From an uncultured Caproiciproducens sp. (GTDB lineage Bacteria > Bacillota > Clostridia > Oscillospirales > Acutalibacteraceae): DNA of 64,000 nucleotides. Below, one piece after another: positions 50,623-59,223 of this stretch (position 1 is its first letter; every line of letters begins with the position of its first letter). Location: positions 634,661 to 698,660 of the forward strand of contig NZ_OY761810.1 of NCBI RefSeq assembly GCF_963664915.1, in the 5' to 3' direction. Under the pieces are notes generated by a model. That model made no database searches. It saw only the letters and a program-made list of their open reading frames with translations, and had not been told where the DNA came from. The position numbers were made by a program, and so were the translations under genes.

Positions 50623-50670
50623 TATAATATGAATAATAGTTTATATTATAATATGAATAATAGTTTATAT
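50623..50670 (+). repeat. tandem direct repeat, two 24-bp units
   Basis: Two adjacent exact copies of a 24-bp unit (50623-50646 and 50647-50670), each containing TATAATATGAATAATAG. The unit contains a TATAAT, so a second -10 box could have been created by the duplication. Confidence 0.7.
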
Positions 50671-50876
50671 TAACATTATATATATTGTAATATTAATATT
50701 AAAAACAAAAGGTGATCTATTCGGCAAGTAACAGTCCTGTTAGGGGAACATATAGCTGTTACTATAATTTGAACACTCAATTGCTCGTAATTTGCAATAT
50801 ATAAGAGGATGACGATTTTATATTTATAAAACAAAATACGCGTTTTCAAGTGAATATGTTTAAAGGAGCAAAAATA

Positions 50877-51479
50877 ATGAAAATCAGGAAAAAAGCACTA
50901 TCATTAGTCTTGGCACTTACAATGATAGTCAGTCTCTTCTCCAGCACTGTTGCATTTGCAGCGGAAGCCAATTCTTTATCAACTGCAAAATTTGTCAGCG
51001 ATACAACAATGGACTTAAACGTGCATGGTGTGTACCAAATTAAGATTACAAGTACAGACGGTCAGGCACCGACATTGGTGGCTGGCACATCAGGCGTTTT
51101 CAGTACGCATCTTGTAAGATCATCTGGTAATGATTATTACATAAAAATCACTGCAATCGGAATGATCGGTGCAAAATCCGGTATCTATGTAAACGGTGTA
51201 AAGCTTTTGGTTGCGACAGTAGCGGTTGCTGCTATAATGAGCGATACAACAAATGATTTTAGTGTGAATGGCGTGTATGTAATCAAGATTACAAGAATAC
51301 CAGGTCGAGCATCGACAATTGTACCCGGAACATCAGGGGTTTTCACTATTAAGCTTGCTCGTACGATTGGTGATGATCTCTACTATAAGATTACGGCAAT
51401 CGGAAAGCCTGGCGTAAAATCTGGTATTTATGTAAATCAAGTAAAGCTTTTGGTTGCAACAGTAGGCGCTACGGCTTAA
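50877..51479 (+). CDS. secreted two-repeat protein of unknown function
   Basis: This 200-residue protein has a signal peptide (MKIRKKALSLVLALTMIVSL and a cleavage region SSTVAFAAEA). Two homologous repeats of about 75 residues follow: SDTTMDLNVHGVYQIKI and SDTTNDFSVNGVYVIKI, each with GTSGVF, YYKITAIG/YIKITAIG, AKSGIYVN or VKSGIYVN, and KLLVATV. The repeat looks like a beta-sandwich. AAAGGAG precedes the ATG at 50877. The mature protein is secreted or wall-linked; no anchor motif is seen. A decayed third repeat follows at 51494. Confidence 0.75.
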   Translation: MKIRKKALSLVLALTMIVSLFSSTVAFAAEANSLSTAKFVSDTTMDLNVHGVYQIKITSTDGQAPTLVAGTSGVFSTHLVRSSGNDYYIKITAIGMIGAKSGIYVNGVKLLVATVAVAAIMSDTTNDFSVNGVYVIKITRIPGRASTIVPGTSGVFTIKLARTIGDDLYYKITAIGKPGVKSGIYVNQVKLLVATVGATA

Positions 51480-51493
51480 AGTGAGATAAAACT

Positions 51494-51655
51494 CGTTTCA
51501 AGGTCGAATTTGGATATTTTTATACTTTCAAAATTGCCGTTAATTCAAAGCCGACTTTCGCTGTTGGAACATCCTCTGCGTTTAACTACAAATTTGTCAA
51601 GGCCATTGGCAATAATTATTTCTTTAGAGTAGTTATGGGGCTAAAATCCCCATAA
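51494..51655 (+). pseudogene. decayed copy of the secreted repeat
   Basis: The frame here reads RFKVEFGYFYTFKIAVNSKP, then TFAVGTSSAFNYKFVKAIG and NNYFFRVVMGL, with a stop at 51653. It is one more repeat of the secreted protein (GVYxIKI, GTSGVF, K..IG..YY..) without a start or signal peptide. It ends where the FtsK fragment begins, so a longer relative was probably cut here. Confidence 0.6.
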
Positions 51656-52383
51656 CCACCGATATTTTCCCGGCTACGAACAGCCATATTCTCATATGCG
51701 GCATGAGCGGCAGCGGAAAGAGCTATTTTGAAAATGCCCTGTTTGCAAAGCTCATTATGGCAGAACCGGGCGGCGAATACCATTTTGCGGACTACAAGGG
51801 GGATGACAGCTTTGCGTATCTGCGTGGCTGCCGGCGTTACTATACCTACAAAAACGCGCTGCAAGCGTTAGATGCCGTGTATGCCCGTCTAAATGCTCGC
51901 CAGTCGGGAGAGGCCGAAAGCAACCATCCCATTACGCTGATTTGGGATGAATACATGGCGAATATCCTATCCCTTGTAAATGAGGATAAAAAAACCGCTG
52001 CCGTGGTCATGAACAAAGTAAGTGAAATTTTACTGCTTGGACGTTCCCTGTCTGTGCGCTTGATTACCACCATGCAGCGCCCGTATGCAATTGCTTTTCC
52101 CTCTGGCTCACGTCTAAACTATGGCGTTGTAATCGTCCTTGGAGCGGCAATCAAGAGTATTTATGAAATGCTGCTGCCTGATTTCATGGAGCAAGTCAAA
52201 GGTCGTGTATTCGGGCAAGGTGAGGGTGTTGCGTTACTGCAAGGTTCGCAGTTGCATTTTATTAAGGTGGGAACGGTACAGAATTCCGAACGGATGCGGC
52301 AGATATGCGTAAAAGCCTTATCATACCTCATAGGTGAACTGAACCAGAAAAAACGTACATTGCCAAAAAGCCTCTCATTGTAG
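51640..52383 (+). pseudogene. FtsK/SpoIIIE (TcpA-like) DNA translocase, truncated at both ends
   Basis: The frame carries AKIPITTDIFPATNSHILIC, then GMSGSGKSYFENALF (Walker A) and ITLIWDEYMANI (Walker B), then VRLITTMQRPYAIAFPSG. This is the C-terminal ATPase of FtsK-type conjugation translocases. It lacks the whole N-terminal part and any start with a ribosome binding site; the 5' end runs into the secreted-repeat remnant. The IS3-family element at 52335 cuts the 3' end, so the last residues encoded before the stop at 52381 (ELNQKKRTLPKSLSL) come from the IS end. It is a remnant of an integrative conjugative element. Confidence 0.75.
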
Positions 52384-52414
52384 GATAATTAAACTACGAT
52401 GGGAGGCAATTTTT

Positions 52415-52708
52415 ATGAAAAGAAGTTGGACAAATATAAAAGTGCTTGAACCAAAAATTCTGGCAATGAGGGCAGCAGGAAAAACGCGACGTGAAATTGC
52501 GGATGAATTAGGATTAAAGAAAATTCAGATAAAAGCCTGGATTAACCGACACAACAAAGCAACAGCCCGTGAGGAAGCAGGGCTTCCGCCAAAGGGACGA
52601 GGGCGTAAGCCAGCCATCACATTACAAGAATACAAATATGAGAACAAGCGGTTAAAGATGGAAAATGAGTTGCTGCGGGATTTTCTTCACGCCGCTGGAA
52701 GGAAGTGA
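52415..52708 (+). CDS. IS3-family transposase OrfA
   Basis: This 97-residue protein has a helix-turn-helix (MRAAGKTRREIADELGLKKIQIKAWINRH) and a basic/leucine-zipper-like C-terminus. It recognises the ends of the element. GGAGG precedes the ATG. The stop overlaps the orfB start (GTGA, 52705-52708), so the two are made as coupled proteins rather than through an obvious frameshift signal. Confidence 0.85.
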   Translation: MKRSWTNIKVLEPKILAMRAAGKTRREIADELGLKKIQIKAWINRHNKATAREEAGLPPKGRGRKPAITLQEYKYENKRLKMENELLRDFLHAAGRK

Positions 52709-53562
52709 AAGCTGTCACAAAATATGAAGTAATCTATTGCCGCAGAGAGAAATATCCGATTCAAATCATGTGCAAATTCTTCGGAGTTTCGCGAAGCGGC
52801 TACTACGACTATGTAAAGCGCCGTGGATCGCTGCCACGCAATACAGAACTGGCCGGATTCATAGCCGAGTGTCAGAAAATCTGTGGTAAAACGTATGGTT
52901 ACCGACGAGTTCAAATTTGGCTGGAGCGTAAGAAATCTTTGCACTTGAACCCTAAAACGATACTCCGCATCATGAATAAATATGGCTTGCTCTCTGAAAT
53001 ACGCCGTCGTAAGAAGTACAAGCAAATGGGACAGCAGCTTCACAAATATGGAAATCTGTTGAATCGCAACTTTGTTGCTGACAGACCAAACGCCAAGTGG
53101 GTAACGGACATTTCATATATACACACAACCCAAGGCGTTCTGTATCTGTCTATGATCCGCGATCTCTTTGACAACAGCATTGTCGCTTACAAGACAGGAA
53201 CCGAACAGACGGTAAATCTTGTTTTGAATACAATCAAGCTTGCCATGGAAAAAGAAACGGTCGCCGGGAAGTTGCACCTCCACAGCGACCAAGGGTTTCA
53301 ATACACATCACAAGCATATTTTAACCTAACCAAAGAGTACGGCATTACTCCGTCAATGTCAAGACGTGGTAATTGCTATGACAATGCACTCGCTGAAAAT
53401 TTCTTCTCTATTCTCAAAACCGAGTGCATTTACAGACATCAACTGAAATCATTTGATGAGGCCAGACAACTCATCGCCGAATACATAGATTTCTACAACA
53501 ATGAGCGCATACAAACGGAAACGTGCCTGACACCGCTCGAAAAACGGCGTCAGGCTGCGTAA
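52705..53562 (+). CDS. IS3-family transposase OrfB (DDE integrase)
   Basis: This 285-residue protein has an HTH_21 region (YGYRRVQIWLERKKSLHLNPKTILRIM) and a retroviral-integrase core. The acidic triad is WVTDISYI (D), LHSDQGFQYT (D) and ALAENFFSILKTE (E), with the spacing normal for IS3. The C-terminal IAEYIDFYNNERIQ..LTPLEKR is typical. It starts with GTG overlapping orfA. It looks functional. Confidence 0.9.
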   Translation: MKAVTKYEVIYCRREKYPIQIMCKFFGVSRSGYYDYVKRRGSLPRNTELAGFIAECQKICGKTYGYRRVQIWLERKKSLHLNPKTILRIMNKYGLLSEIRRRKKYKQMGQQLHKYGNLLNRNFVADRPNAKWVTDISYIHTTQGVLYLSMIRDLFDNSIVAYKTGTEQTVNLVLNTIKLAMEKETVAGKLHLHSDQGFQYTSQAYFNLTKEYGITPSMSRRGNCYDNALAENFFSILKTECIYRHQLKSFDEARQLIAEYIDFYNNERIQTETCLTPLEKRRQAA

Positions 53563-53622
53563 TCTTTCAATATCCTGCGGTAGGGCTTTTTATTCTTTGT
53601 CCGTTAACTCTGGTTCAGTCCA

Positions 53623-53672
53623 TAGGTAACAGGTATTCTTTTCCCTTTTACAATCAGTGTGTATTCTTTCAT
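53623..53672 (-). pseudogene. ICE sigma-factor-like gene, start only
   Basis: An ATG at 53672 with GGAGG nine bases upstream gives MKEYTLIVKGKRIPVT and is then cut by the IS element. The wording is the usual beginning of small sigma-70-like proteins of conjugative elements (MKKYTLIVNGKRVEVT..). Without the IS the frame would meet the FtsK fragment and stop, so the gene was already deleted before the IS entered. Confidence 0.5.
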
Positions 53673-53705
53673 ATATTTTAACCTCCAAATTTTCAATGAA
53701 TTCAG

Positions 53706-53993
53706 GTGAAAATTTGGAGGCATGGAGGGGAACGGCACCGAGATAGCAACAAAAAAACAAAGGCACACAGGGGCAAAATTATGCCTTTCAGTATAGGTTC
53801 TGCTCTTCTCAGAAAAACCGGATTCGAAATTATGAAATGCATCAAAAGCAACAAGCCTCAAAATAGTGCTGTTTATCAGTTTATACTCAAAAAAGAATCC
53901 GAGGGAAAAGCACTTAAGCTGGCCAAAATCGCTGGATTAAACAAATTCCTGCGTATTTACTACGCAAGGGTAAAGGAAGTCTACATAGCTTAA
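53706..53993 (+). pseudogene. IS110-family transposase, C-terminal fragment
   Basis: The end of the frame reads RKTGFEIMKCIKSNKPQNSA and VYQFILKKESEGKALKLAKI followed by AGLNKFLRIYYARVKEVY. This matches the transposase_20 (C-terminal) part of IS110-type proteins. The first 30 codons look unrelated and the catalytic N-terminal domain is missing, so it is a dead remnant. Confidence 0.6.
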
Positions 53994-54188
53994 CCACTAT
54001 ACCAAAATCTTCTAGCTGGCTGTATTTCAGGCGGCTTTTTTGTCATGCTTTTTTTCGTAAAATCTTTTTATACTTTATTGATTTTCCTCTTGACTTTGCT
54101 TAGCAGGTTTTGTTGGGCGGGGCCGCCTATCATTTCAGATTTTATCTTCGAAAATATCTGTTCAAAAGATTGTTTTCAGATACGAGTA

Positions 54189-54908
54189 TCATAAATCGGC
54201 TCTTTTGACAGGGATCAATGAAAAAATGATCAACGCAATACCCGCAATCGCAAATGCCGCCCGTCCGGCTAAAAATTCAGTGGAGAACGTAAACTTCTGC
54301 ACACCATCGTAAAGAGGACGTATTACGGATATGCCAATCAGATCAATACAGGCTGGCAGCGAAATTCCGAAAGCGCCAAGTATCAAAACGATAGCCAACA
54401 GGATGTAGACAAGAGCCTGTTTTTTATACCCCAAGATCATGGCCGCCCCGAAGAGAAACAGCGCGGGCGGCAAAAGCAGTATGAGTCCGGCATAGATAAG
54501 CGAACCAAAGCCTGTATAGTCAAACACAAGCCGATAAAATACAAAGCATGTGCCGAATGAAAATCCCATCGCAGTCAGGAAAGCACACGCAATTGCAGCA
54601 TAGCGAATCGCCCGGAATTCTGCCATTTGAATCGATGATGCCTCTATGATCGTCATGACGCGGCGCTCAGAAGTCGTGAATTGCCGTGCGCACAGTGCCA
54701 ACAGCAGAATGAACAGCAAAACAGCCGCAGAAGAGAGATAGCTGCAAAACGTCCATTGAGAAAAGGGAGCCGTAAAGCCTGTGCCATAGATGACACTGCC
54801 GCGGAGCAGAACCAAACAGTAGGCGATGCTCACCGCTAAAAGCAGCAGATATTCTTTTGAACAGAAAAGACGTTTCAGTTCATATCTGAAAATTGTTCCT
54901 TTACGCAA
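54189..54908 (-). CDS. ABC-2-type membrane subunit
   Basis: This protein has about 239 residues with six predicted membrane helices and a short basic cytoplasmic start (LRKGTIFRYELKRLFCSKEYLLLL). The ERRVMTIIEASSI segment between helices 2 and 3 corresponds to the coupling region of ABC-2 permeases. A TTG at 54908 nine bases after GGAGG (or one at 54914) is the likely start. It overlaps the end of the M1-fusion gene, so it is coupled. It would pair with that protein as the second membrane half of the exporter driven by the ATPase at 57114. Confidence 0.72.
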   Translation of the reverse strand: MRKGTIFRYELKRLFCSKEYLLLLAVSIAYCLVLLRGSVIYGTGFTAPFSQWTFCSYLSSAAVLLFILLLALCARQFTTSERRVMTIIEASSIQMAEFRAIRYAAIACAFLTAMGFSFGTCFVFYRLVFDYTGFGSLIYAGLILLLPPALFLFGAAMILGYKKQALVYILLAIVLILGAFGISLPACIDLIGISVIRPLYDGVQKFTFSTEFLAGRAAFAIAGIALIIFSLIPVKRADL

Positions 54909-57117
54909 GGTCAAGCGCCTCCTTCGTGAGTCCGGTTGCAGCTAAAAAGTCGTCATAGGGTATCGGCTGGCCCAAATGTTTCAGATACAGCTCTGAGAGC
55001 TTCTTCTGAAACGCTCCGCCTCCGCCCAGAGCTTTTTCCGCTTTTAAAAGCTGCAGCGGCATGATGTCGTAAAGGCCGATATTATTCAGAGCAGACAATA
55101 CATTGGACTGATCGCTGGCCGACAGCTTCTTTAAATAGGTCGGATTCTGAATATAAAATGCGTTTTGGTAAGACTTCATGTTGCTTTGCCACTCGCTGGT
55201 AAAATGAGAATCGGCGTAGTCTGTGCCAAAATAATCCTTCATAAAGCAGTATGTACTGTAGCAGGTAATCCCCTCCGCCGACCAGTATGACTTGTCGTCC
55301 GTCATTGGATAAGTCGCAAGCCCCCACCATTGATGCGCAAGCTCATGCACAAGCACGTCGATTCCTCCGCCGGAATCTGGATCGCCCGCTCCGTCGGGCA
55401 GGTAGCTCGCTACGGCAAAGGAGGTTTCATCCATGGCGCTGGTATTCCCAAAAGCACCCCCGCCGCTGAAATAAGCCGGAAGCTCCAGAACAGTTAAATG
55501 ATCTTGATAGGGAAGCGGCCCGAATGCGTTTGTAAAATAATCGATAGCGGCTTTCATAATCGTAATCGTATCCATATTTGCAATCGCGGCTTTTTGCTTT
55601 GTAAAATACTTAAATTTCACATTGAGCCCGCCGGCTTTAAAAGTCGTGGTATCATAGGCAGCAGCATCCAATCCGGTTCGGTCATTTCCAGGGTCGGCCG
55701 TAAATTGCCATTGTGTCTTTCCGTTAACCGTCTCACCTTTGACACCATTCGCTCTCGTAAACACCGGCTCAAGACGTTCGTCCAAGGACAGTGTCCCCGA
55801 GAAGCTGCAGTCGTCGGCAACCGAAACATCGGTCTTTGGTGAAAAGCCCGTCGTGGGCAAATCAATGTATTCATCGCAGATTCCGAATATCGGTCTTTGG
55901 CTTAAAGATCCGTCGTTGCTGACTTTTCCCGCATACCGGATCATAACAGCATACTCGGAAGCATTCGGCAGATTGATTTTCCATGTGGCATTTCCTTCTT
56001 TCTCCGCTGAGTCGCGACCAGTCTGAGCAGAAGCTCCGTTCACCTGTATGCTGCTGATGGTATATCCGGAATTCAGTAAAACAGGCAGCGTCTGCGCTTT
56101 CCCCGACGTGTTGTGCAAGGTATAGGTGGCTTCTCCGGAAAGACATCGGCCGGCTGTGTCAATCTCCGCCTTAACAGATTTGCCCGTCAGGAGCAAGGTT
56201 TGATTTCCAACTTCATCACCGCCGGAAGACACGACAATACCAGTCCCCGAGCTGTAGTCGGCACTGTAGTCTTCCGGAATACTGTGATCAAAATAAGGTT
56301 CTGACGCATAACTCCCATATGAGAGCACCGTCGCTGCAATCAAAAGGACCGGCATCCAGGACCGCCGCGCATTACTTATAAAAGACCCAAAAACGCCTCG
56401 GCCATATCTCCGTGAACCCCAAAGCCCCAGAAACCAGATCGACAGGGAAACCAAGAGGCCAAAAAGACGATTCCATAGAATTAAGTCGATTTGAAATTGA
56501 TTGCTCACCAGATCGGAGAAGCTGTCCGCGTTTGTCTGAACCCAAAACAGTAAGTAGCTTGGATTAAGTGTATACTGGCTTTCCAGCAGCTTGGAAAGAA
56601 CAATCAGGCACACCATAGCGATAAATGCCACTTCCGTCCGTCTGAACAGCATGTAAAATCCTGAGGACAGCAAAATAGAAAAGAGCAGTGCCCCCCAAAA
56701 AATCAGATACCAAGACACCGCGAAGGAAATCATCTGAAAGTAGGCGCCGGTTTTAATCCATGCAAACGGAAAGGCAAACAGCGTTACAATGAATGCCGTG
56801 ATAACCGCCGTACAGATGAGTGCCAGCGTGCGGCGGAGCTGATAGAAAATGGAATCCGCACAGGTTAGGATGATCGCGTCTGTGTGATTCTTGTAATCCC
56901 TGTGAAATTGTGCCAGAGTCAGCGCTGCAAAAAGCAGAGCGCCTAAAATTGCGCTGTTTTTGGCCGGTTCCAGAATGTAAGCATCGGAGGCTGTTCTTCC
57001 GGAGGTGTTCAGGCAAAACCATACCCCTCCGGCCGACGTCAGCGCGATAAAAAGCAGAGTCAGACGGTCCCGCAGCATCCTTCCAATCTCTCTTGATAGC
57101 TTTACAAAAGCGTTCAT
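54901..57117 (-). CDS. ABC permease fused to an M1-family metallopeptidase
   Basis: This 738-residue protein has two parts. The first 260 residues contain six or more membrane helices like an ABC-2 permease. The C-terminal half is an extracytoplasmic M1 (gluzincin) domain with zinc motif HELAHQWWG (about residues 590-598) and the third ligand Glu in WSAEGITCY, about 19 residues later. An immunoglobulin-like/beta N-terminal domain (about 295-460) precedes it. Related proteins are known as ABC transporter permease/M1 aminopeptidase fusions. GGGAGG precedes the ATG. It is downstream of and coupled to an ATPase gene (4-base overlap). It may trim or sense a peptide that the exporter handles. Confidence 0.85.
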   Translation of the reverse strand: MNAFVKLSREIGRMLRDRLTLLFIALTSAGGVWFCLNTSGRTASDAYILEPAKNSAILGALLFAALTLAQFHRDYKNHTDAIILTCADSIFYQLRRTLALICTAVITAFIVTLFAFPFAWIKTGAYFQMISFAVSWYLIFWGALLFSILLSSGFYMLFRRTEVAFIAMVCLIVLSKLLESQYTLNPSYLLFWVQTNADSFSDLVSNQFQIDLILWNRLFGLLVSLSIWFLGLWGSRRYGRGVFGSFISNARRSWMPVLLIAATVLSYGSYASEPYFDHSIPEDYSADYSSGTGIVVSSGGDEVGNQTLLLTGKSVKAEIDTAGRCLSGEATYTLHNTSGKAQTLPVLLNSGYTISSIQVNGASAQTGRDSAEKEGNATWKINLPNASEYAVMIRYAGKVSNDGSLSQRPIFGICDEYIDLPTTGFSPKTDVSVADDCSFSGTLSLDERLEPVFTRANGVKGETVNGKTQWQFTADPGNDRTGLDAAAYDTTTFKAGGLNVKFKYFTKQKAAIANMDTITIMKAAIDYFTNAFGPLPYQDHLTVLELPAYFSGGGAFGNTSAMDETSFAVASYLPDGAGDPDSGGGIDVLVHELAHQWWGLATYPMTDDKSYWSAEGITCYSTYCFMKDYFGTDYADSHFTSEWQSNMKSYQNAFYIQNPTYLKKLSASDQSNVLSALNNIGLYDIMPLQLLKAEKALGGGGAFQKKLSELYLKHLGQPIPYDDFLAATGLTKEALDLA

Positions 57118-57845
57118 GCCGACGTCCTCCCGTCTACGAGCACCATGTATGCGTCCTCCAAAGTAGCCGCGTGTTTTTCCGCCATCAGCAATTCCGGCGT
57201 TCCGGTATAGAGTATCTCTCCGCCGTTCAGAACCACCAGATGGTCACACGCGGACTGGACATCTTCAATGATGTGCGTGGATAAAATCACCAGCCTGCTC
57301 TTGGCTGTTTCGGCAAAGAGGTTTCGGAAAGCAAACCGCTCGGCGGGATCGAGTCCCACGGTCGGCTCGTCAAAAATCAAAAGCTTTGGGTCCCCCAGCA
57401 AGGATTGCGCGATTCCGACGCGCTGTTTCTGTCCGCCCGACAGTGTGCGGATCTTTGCCTTCCGCTTGTCCTGAAGATGCGTGAGCGCAATCACCCGGTC
57501 GATCTCTTCTTTTGCCGTTTTTTTGTCCATACATTTGATCGCCGCCATGTAATCCAGGAACTGTGCCGCGGTCAGATCCTCAAACAGTCCGAATTCCTGC
57601 GGCAGATAGCCCAAGCTGGATTTTAACGTTTTTTCCTGTTTAAACAGCGGAAGGCCGTCCATCAGAATTTCTCCGGAGGTTGGCAGAAGATTCGCAGTAA
57701 GCAGCTTCATCAGCGTGCTTTTGCCAGCCCCGTTCGGCCCTACCAGCCCGATCAAACTGGGGCTTGCCAACGTTAGGTTGATGTCCTTCAGCGCGGTTTT
57801 CCCATGCCGATAGGTTTTATTTAGGTGTTTCAGTTCAATTTTCAA
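57114..57845 (-). CDS. ABC transporter ATP-binding protein
   Basis: This protein has about 243 residues with Walker A GPNGAGKSTLMKLL (about residues 36-49), Q-loop YLPQEFGLFEDLT, signature LSGGQKQRVGIAQSLL and Walker B LLIFDEPTVGLDP. It is the single ATPase of the CcmA/NatA-like export type. The frame opens at an ATG at 57863, but the TTG at 57845 has GGAG eight bases upstream and matches the usual LKIELKHLNKTY start better. It ends in a 4-base overlap with the M1-fusion permease gene and is the third gene of the response regulator/kinase operon. Confidence 0.85.
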   Translation of the reverse strand: MKIELKHLNKTYRHGKTALKDINLTLASPSLIGLVGPNGAGKSTLMKLLTANLLPTSGEILMDGLPLFKQEKTLKSSLGYLPQEFGLFEDLTAAQFLDYMAAIKCMDKKTAKEEIDRVIALTHLQDKRKAKIRTLSGGQKQRVGIAQSLLGDPKLLIFDEPTVGLDPAERFAFRNLFAETAKSRLVILSTHIIEDVQSACDHLVVLNGGEILYTGTPELLMAEKHAATLEDAYMVLVDGRTSA

Positions 57846-57921
57846 AATATCAGCTCCAATCATCTTAATCTGTGCCGCCCACTTTTGGGGAAATCAGCCC
57901 GACCCCGGAGGACGTCCGGTT

Positions 57922-59223
57922 TTAGTCAGATCCTTGCTCTAATGGTATTCGTATTTCAAATGTACAGCCGCCGTTTGGCGTGTCTTTCACAAGGATCGTG
58001 CCTTGATGAAACCTCACAATTTTTTTCGCTATGCACAATCCTAATCCGTAATGGCTTTTATCAGTTCTTGAAGGATCTCCGGAATAAAACCGTTCAAACA
58101 CTTTTTCTTTCTCTTTGTCTGAAATACCGGGGCCGTGATCTGTTACATAAAACACAATTTGTTTCGACTGTATCCTTGCCCCCATTTCAATAGACAAATC
58201 GGGCATCGAGTAAGTGATCGCATTGTCCAGCAAAATACCGAGGACTTGGGTAATGCGTTCTTTGTCGCAGACAATTTTCGGGTAGCGTTCTTCAATATCT
58301 AAATCCAAACGAATATTTTTCTTACGTGCGGATTCCCCGAACATTTCCCATACTTCGATTAAGAGAGTGTTTATATCTGTTTCTCTCATATTCATTTTCC
58401 AGTTTCCGGCATCACTTGATGCTAAAGCAAGCATGGATTGAATAAGCTTTGACATTAAACCGCACTCATCAAGAATCACCTTTTGCTTCTGTTGGGAAGC
58501 AATATCGGATTTGTCAATATCTAGCGTTTCGGAGTTAATCTGGATAACGGAAAGCGGCGCTTTCAGCTCATGGGAAGCGGAAGCAATAAATTCCTTTTGG
58601 CTTTTCATGGCTGCTTCTACCGGCTTTATCGCTTTGCGAATCAGAACACGGCTTACAAGGTACATCAATAAAAATATACCCACCCAAAGAAGCGGATACC
58701 AGCTGCAATCGCTGCACATAATCTTCCATATCGTTGATTGCGGGTAAATCATAATCAAGTCATATTCGGTACCGTTTGAGGAAAATGTGTTATGTATTTT
58801 ATAGTATTTTTTATTTTTTGTTCCACTGATCAAATAGATAGTACGGGAACTCTTTAAGTTGTAATGATCAGTTAATCTTATGCTTTGTGTCGATTCAAAC
58901 GATTTTCTGGGCTTAATCTGATTGATCAGAATATCGGATGGGGTATCAAAACATTCCGGAGTGGATTTTTTCGTAATACCATCCGACAAACAGACCCAGA
59001 TTCTGAACTTTGTCACGTAAACTGACAAATCAAGCTCATCAAGCTTTTTTCCGTTTCGTACTTCATCTATGATACTGTCGGCCATATTGTTTATATATTG
59101 AATTTCAAGGTCCTGCTCCTTTACAGCGGTATTGCTTAGCATTATAAGCAATACCGCTGTAAAGATCAGCATGGTAAAGAACAGGAACATAATGGTTAGT
59201 TTTTTGCGAAGTTTCTTTATCAT
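57922..59223 (-). CDS. sensor histidine kinase
   Basis: This 433-residue kinase has two membrane helices (about 10-32 and 165-187) around an extracytoplasmic sensor domain of about 130 residues (FRIWVCLSDGITKKS). It then has a HisKA domain with the phosphorylated His in ASASHELKAPLSVI (about 217) and a HATPase_c (N box LLDNAITYS, GPGISDKEKEKVFERF, SHYGLGLCIAKKIV). It starts with an ATG overlapping the response regulator stop by four bases. It would phosphorylate that regulator in response to a signal outside the cell, probably a peptide or envelope stress. Confidence 0.92.
   Translation of the reverse strand: MIKKLRKKLTIMFLFFTMLIFTAVLLIMLSNTAVKEQDLEIQYINNMADSIIDEVRNGKKLDELDLSVYVTKFRIWVCLSDGITKKSTPECFDTPSDILINQIKPRKSFESTQSIRLTDHYNLKSSRTIYLISGTKNKKYYKIHNTFSSNGTEYDLIMIYPQSTIWKIMCSDCSWYPLLWVGIFLLMYLVSRVLIRKAIKPVEAAMKSQKEFIASASHELKAPLSVIQINSETLDIDKSDIASQQKQKVILDECGLMSKLIQSMLALASSDAGNWKMNMRETDINTLLIEVWEMFGESARKKNIRLDLDIEERYPKIVCDKERITQVLGILLDNAITYSMPDLSIEMGARIQSKQIVFYVTDHGPGISDKEKEKVFERFYSGDPSRTDKSHYGLGLCIAKKIVRFHQGTILVKDTPNGGCTFEIRIPLEQGSD

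Larger units (their letters stand above)
52335..53622 (+). mobile_element. IS3-family insertion sequence, complete
   Basis: The element spans 1288 bp. Terminal inverted repeats begin TGAACTGAACCAGA on the left and TGGACTGAACCAGA on the complement of the right, followed by a shared AAAAAGCC block. A 4-bp direct repeat TAGG flanks it (52331-52334 and 53623-53626). It holds two genes, orfA and orfB, and looks intact. It inserted at a junction between an FtsK-type gene and the start of a sigma-factor gene on the other strand. Confidence 0.8.

Noticed and set aside
52690..52720. Programmed frameshift between orfA and orfB of the IS3 element
   Set aside because: No slippery A-run was seen; the GTGA overlap is enough for coupled translation.
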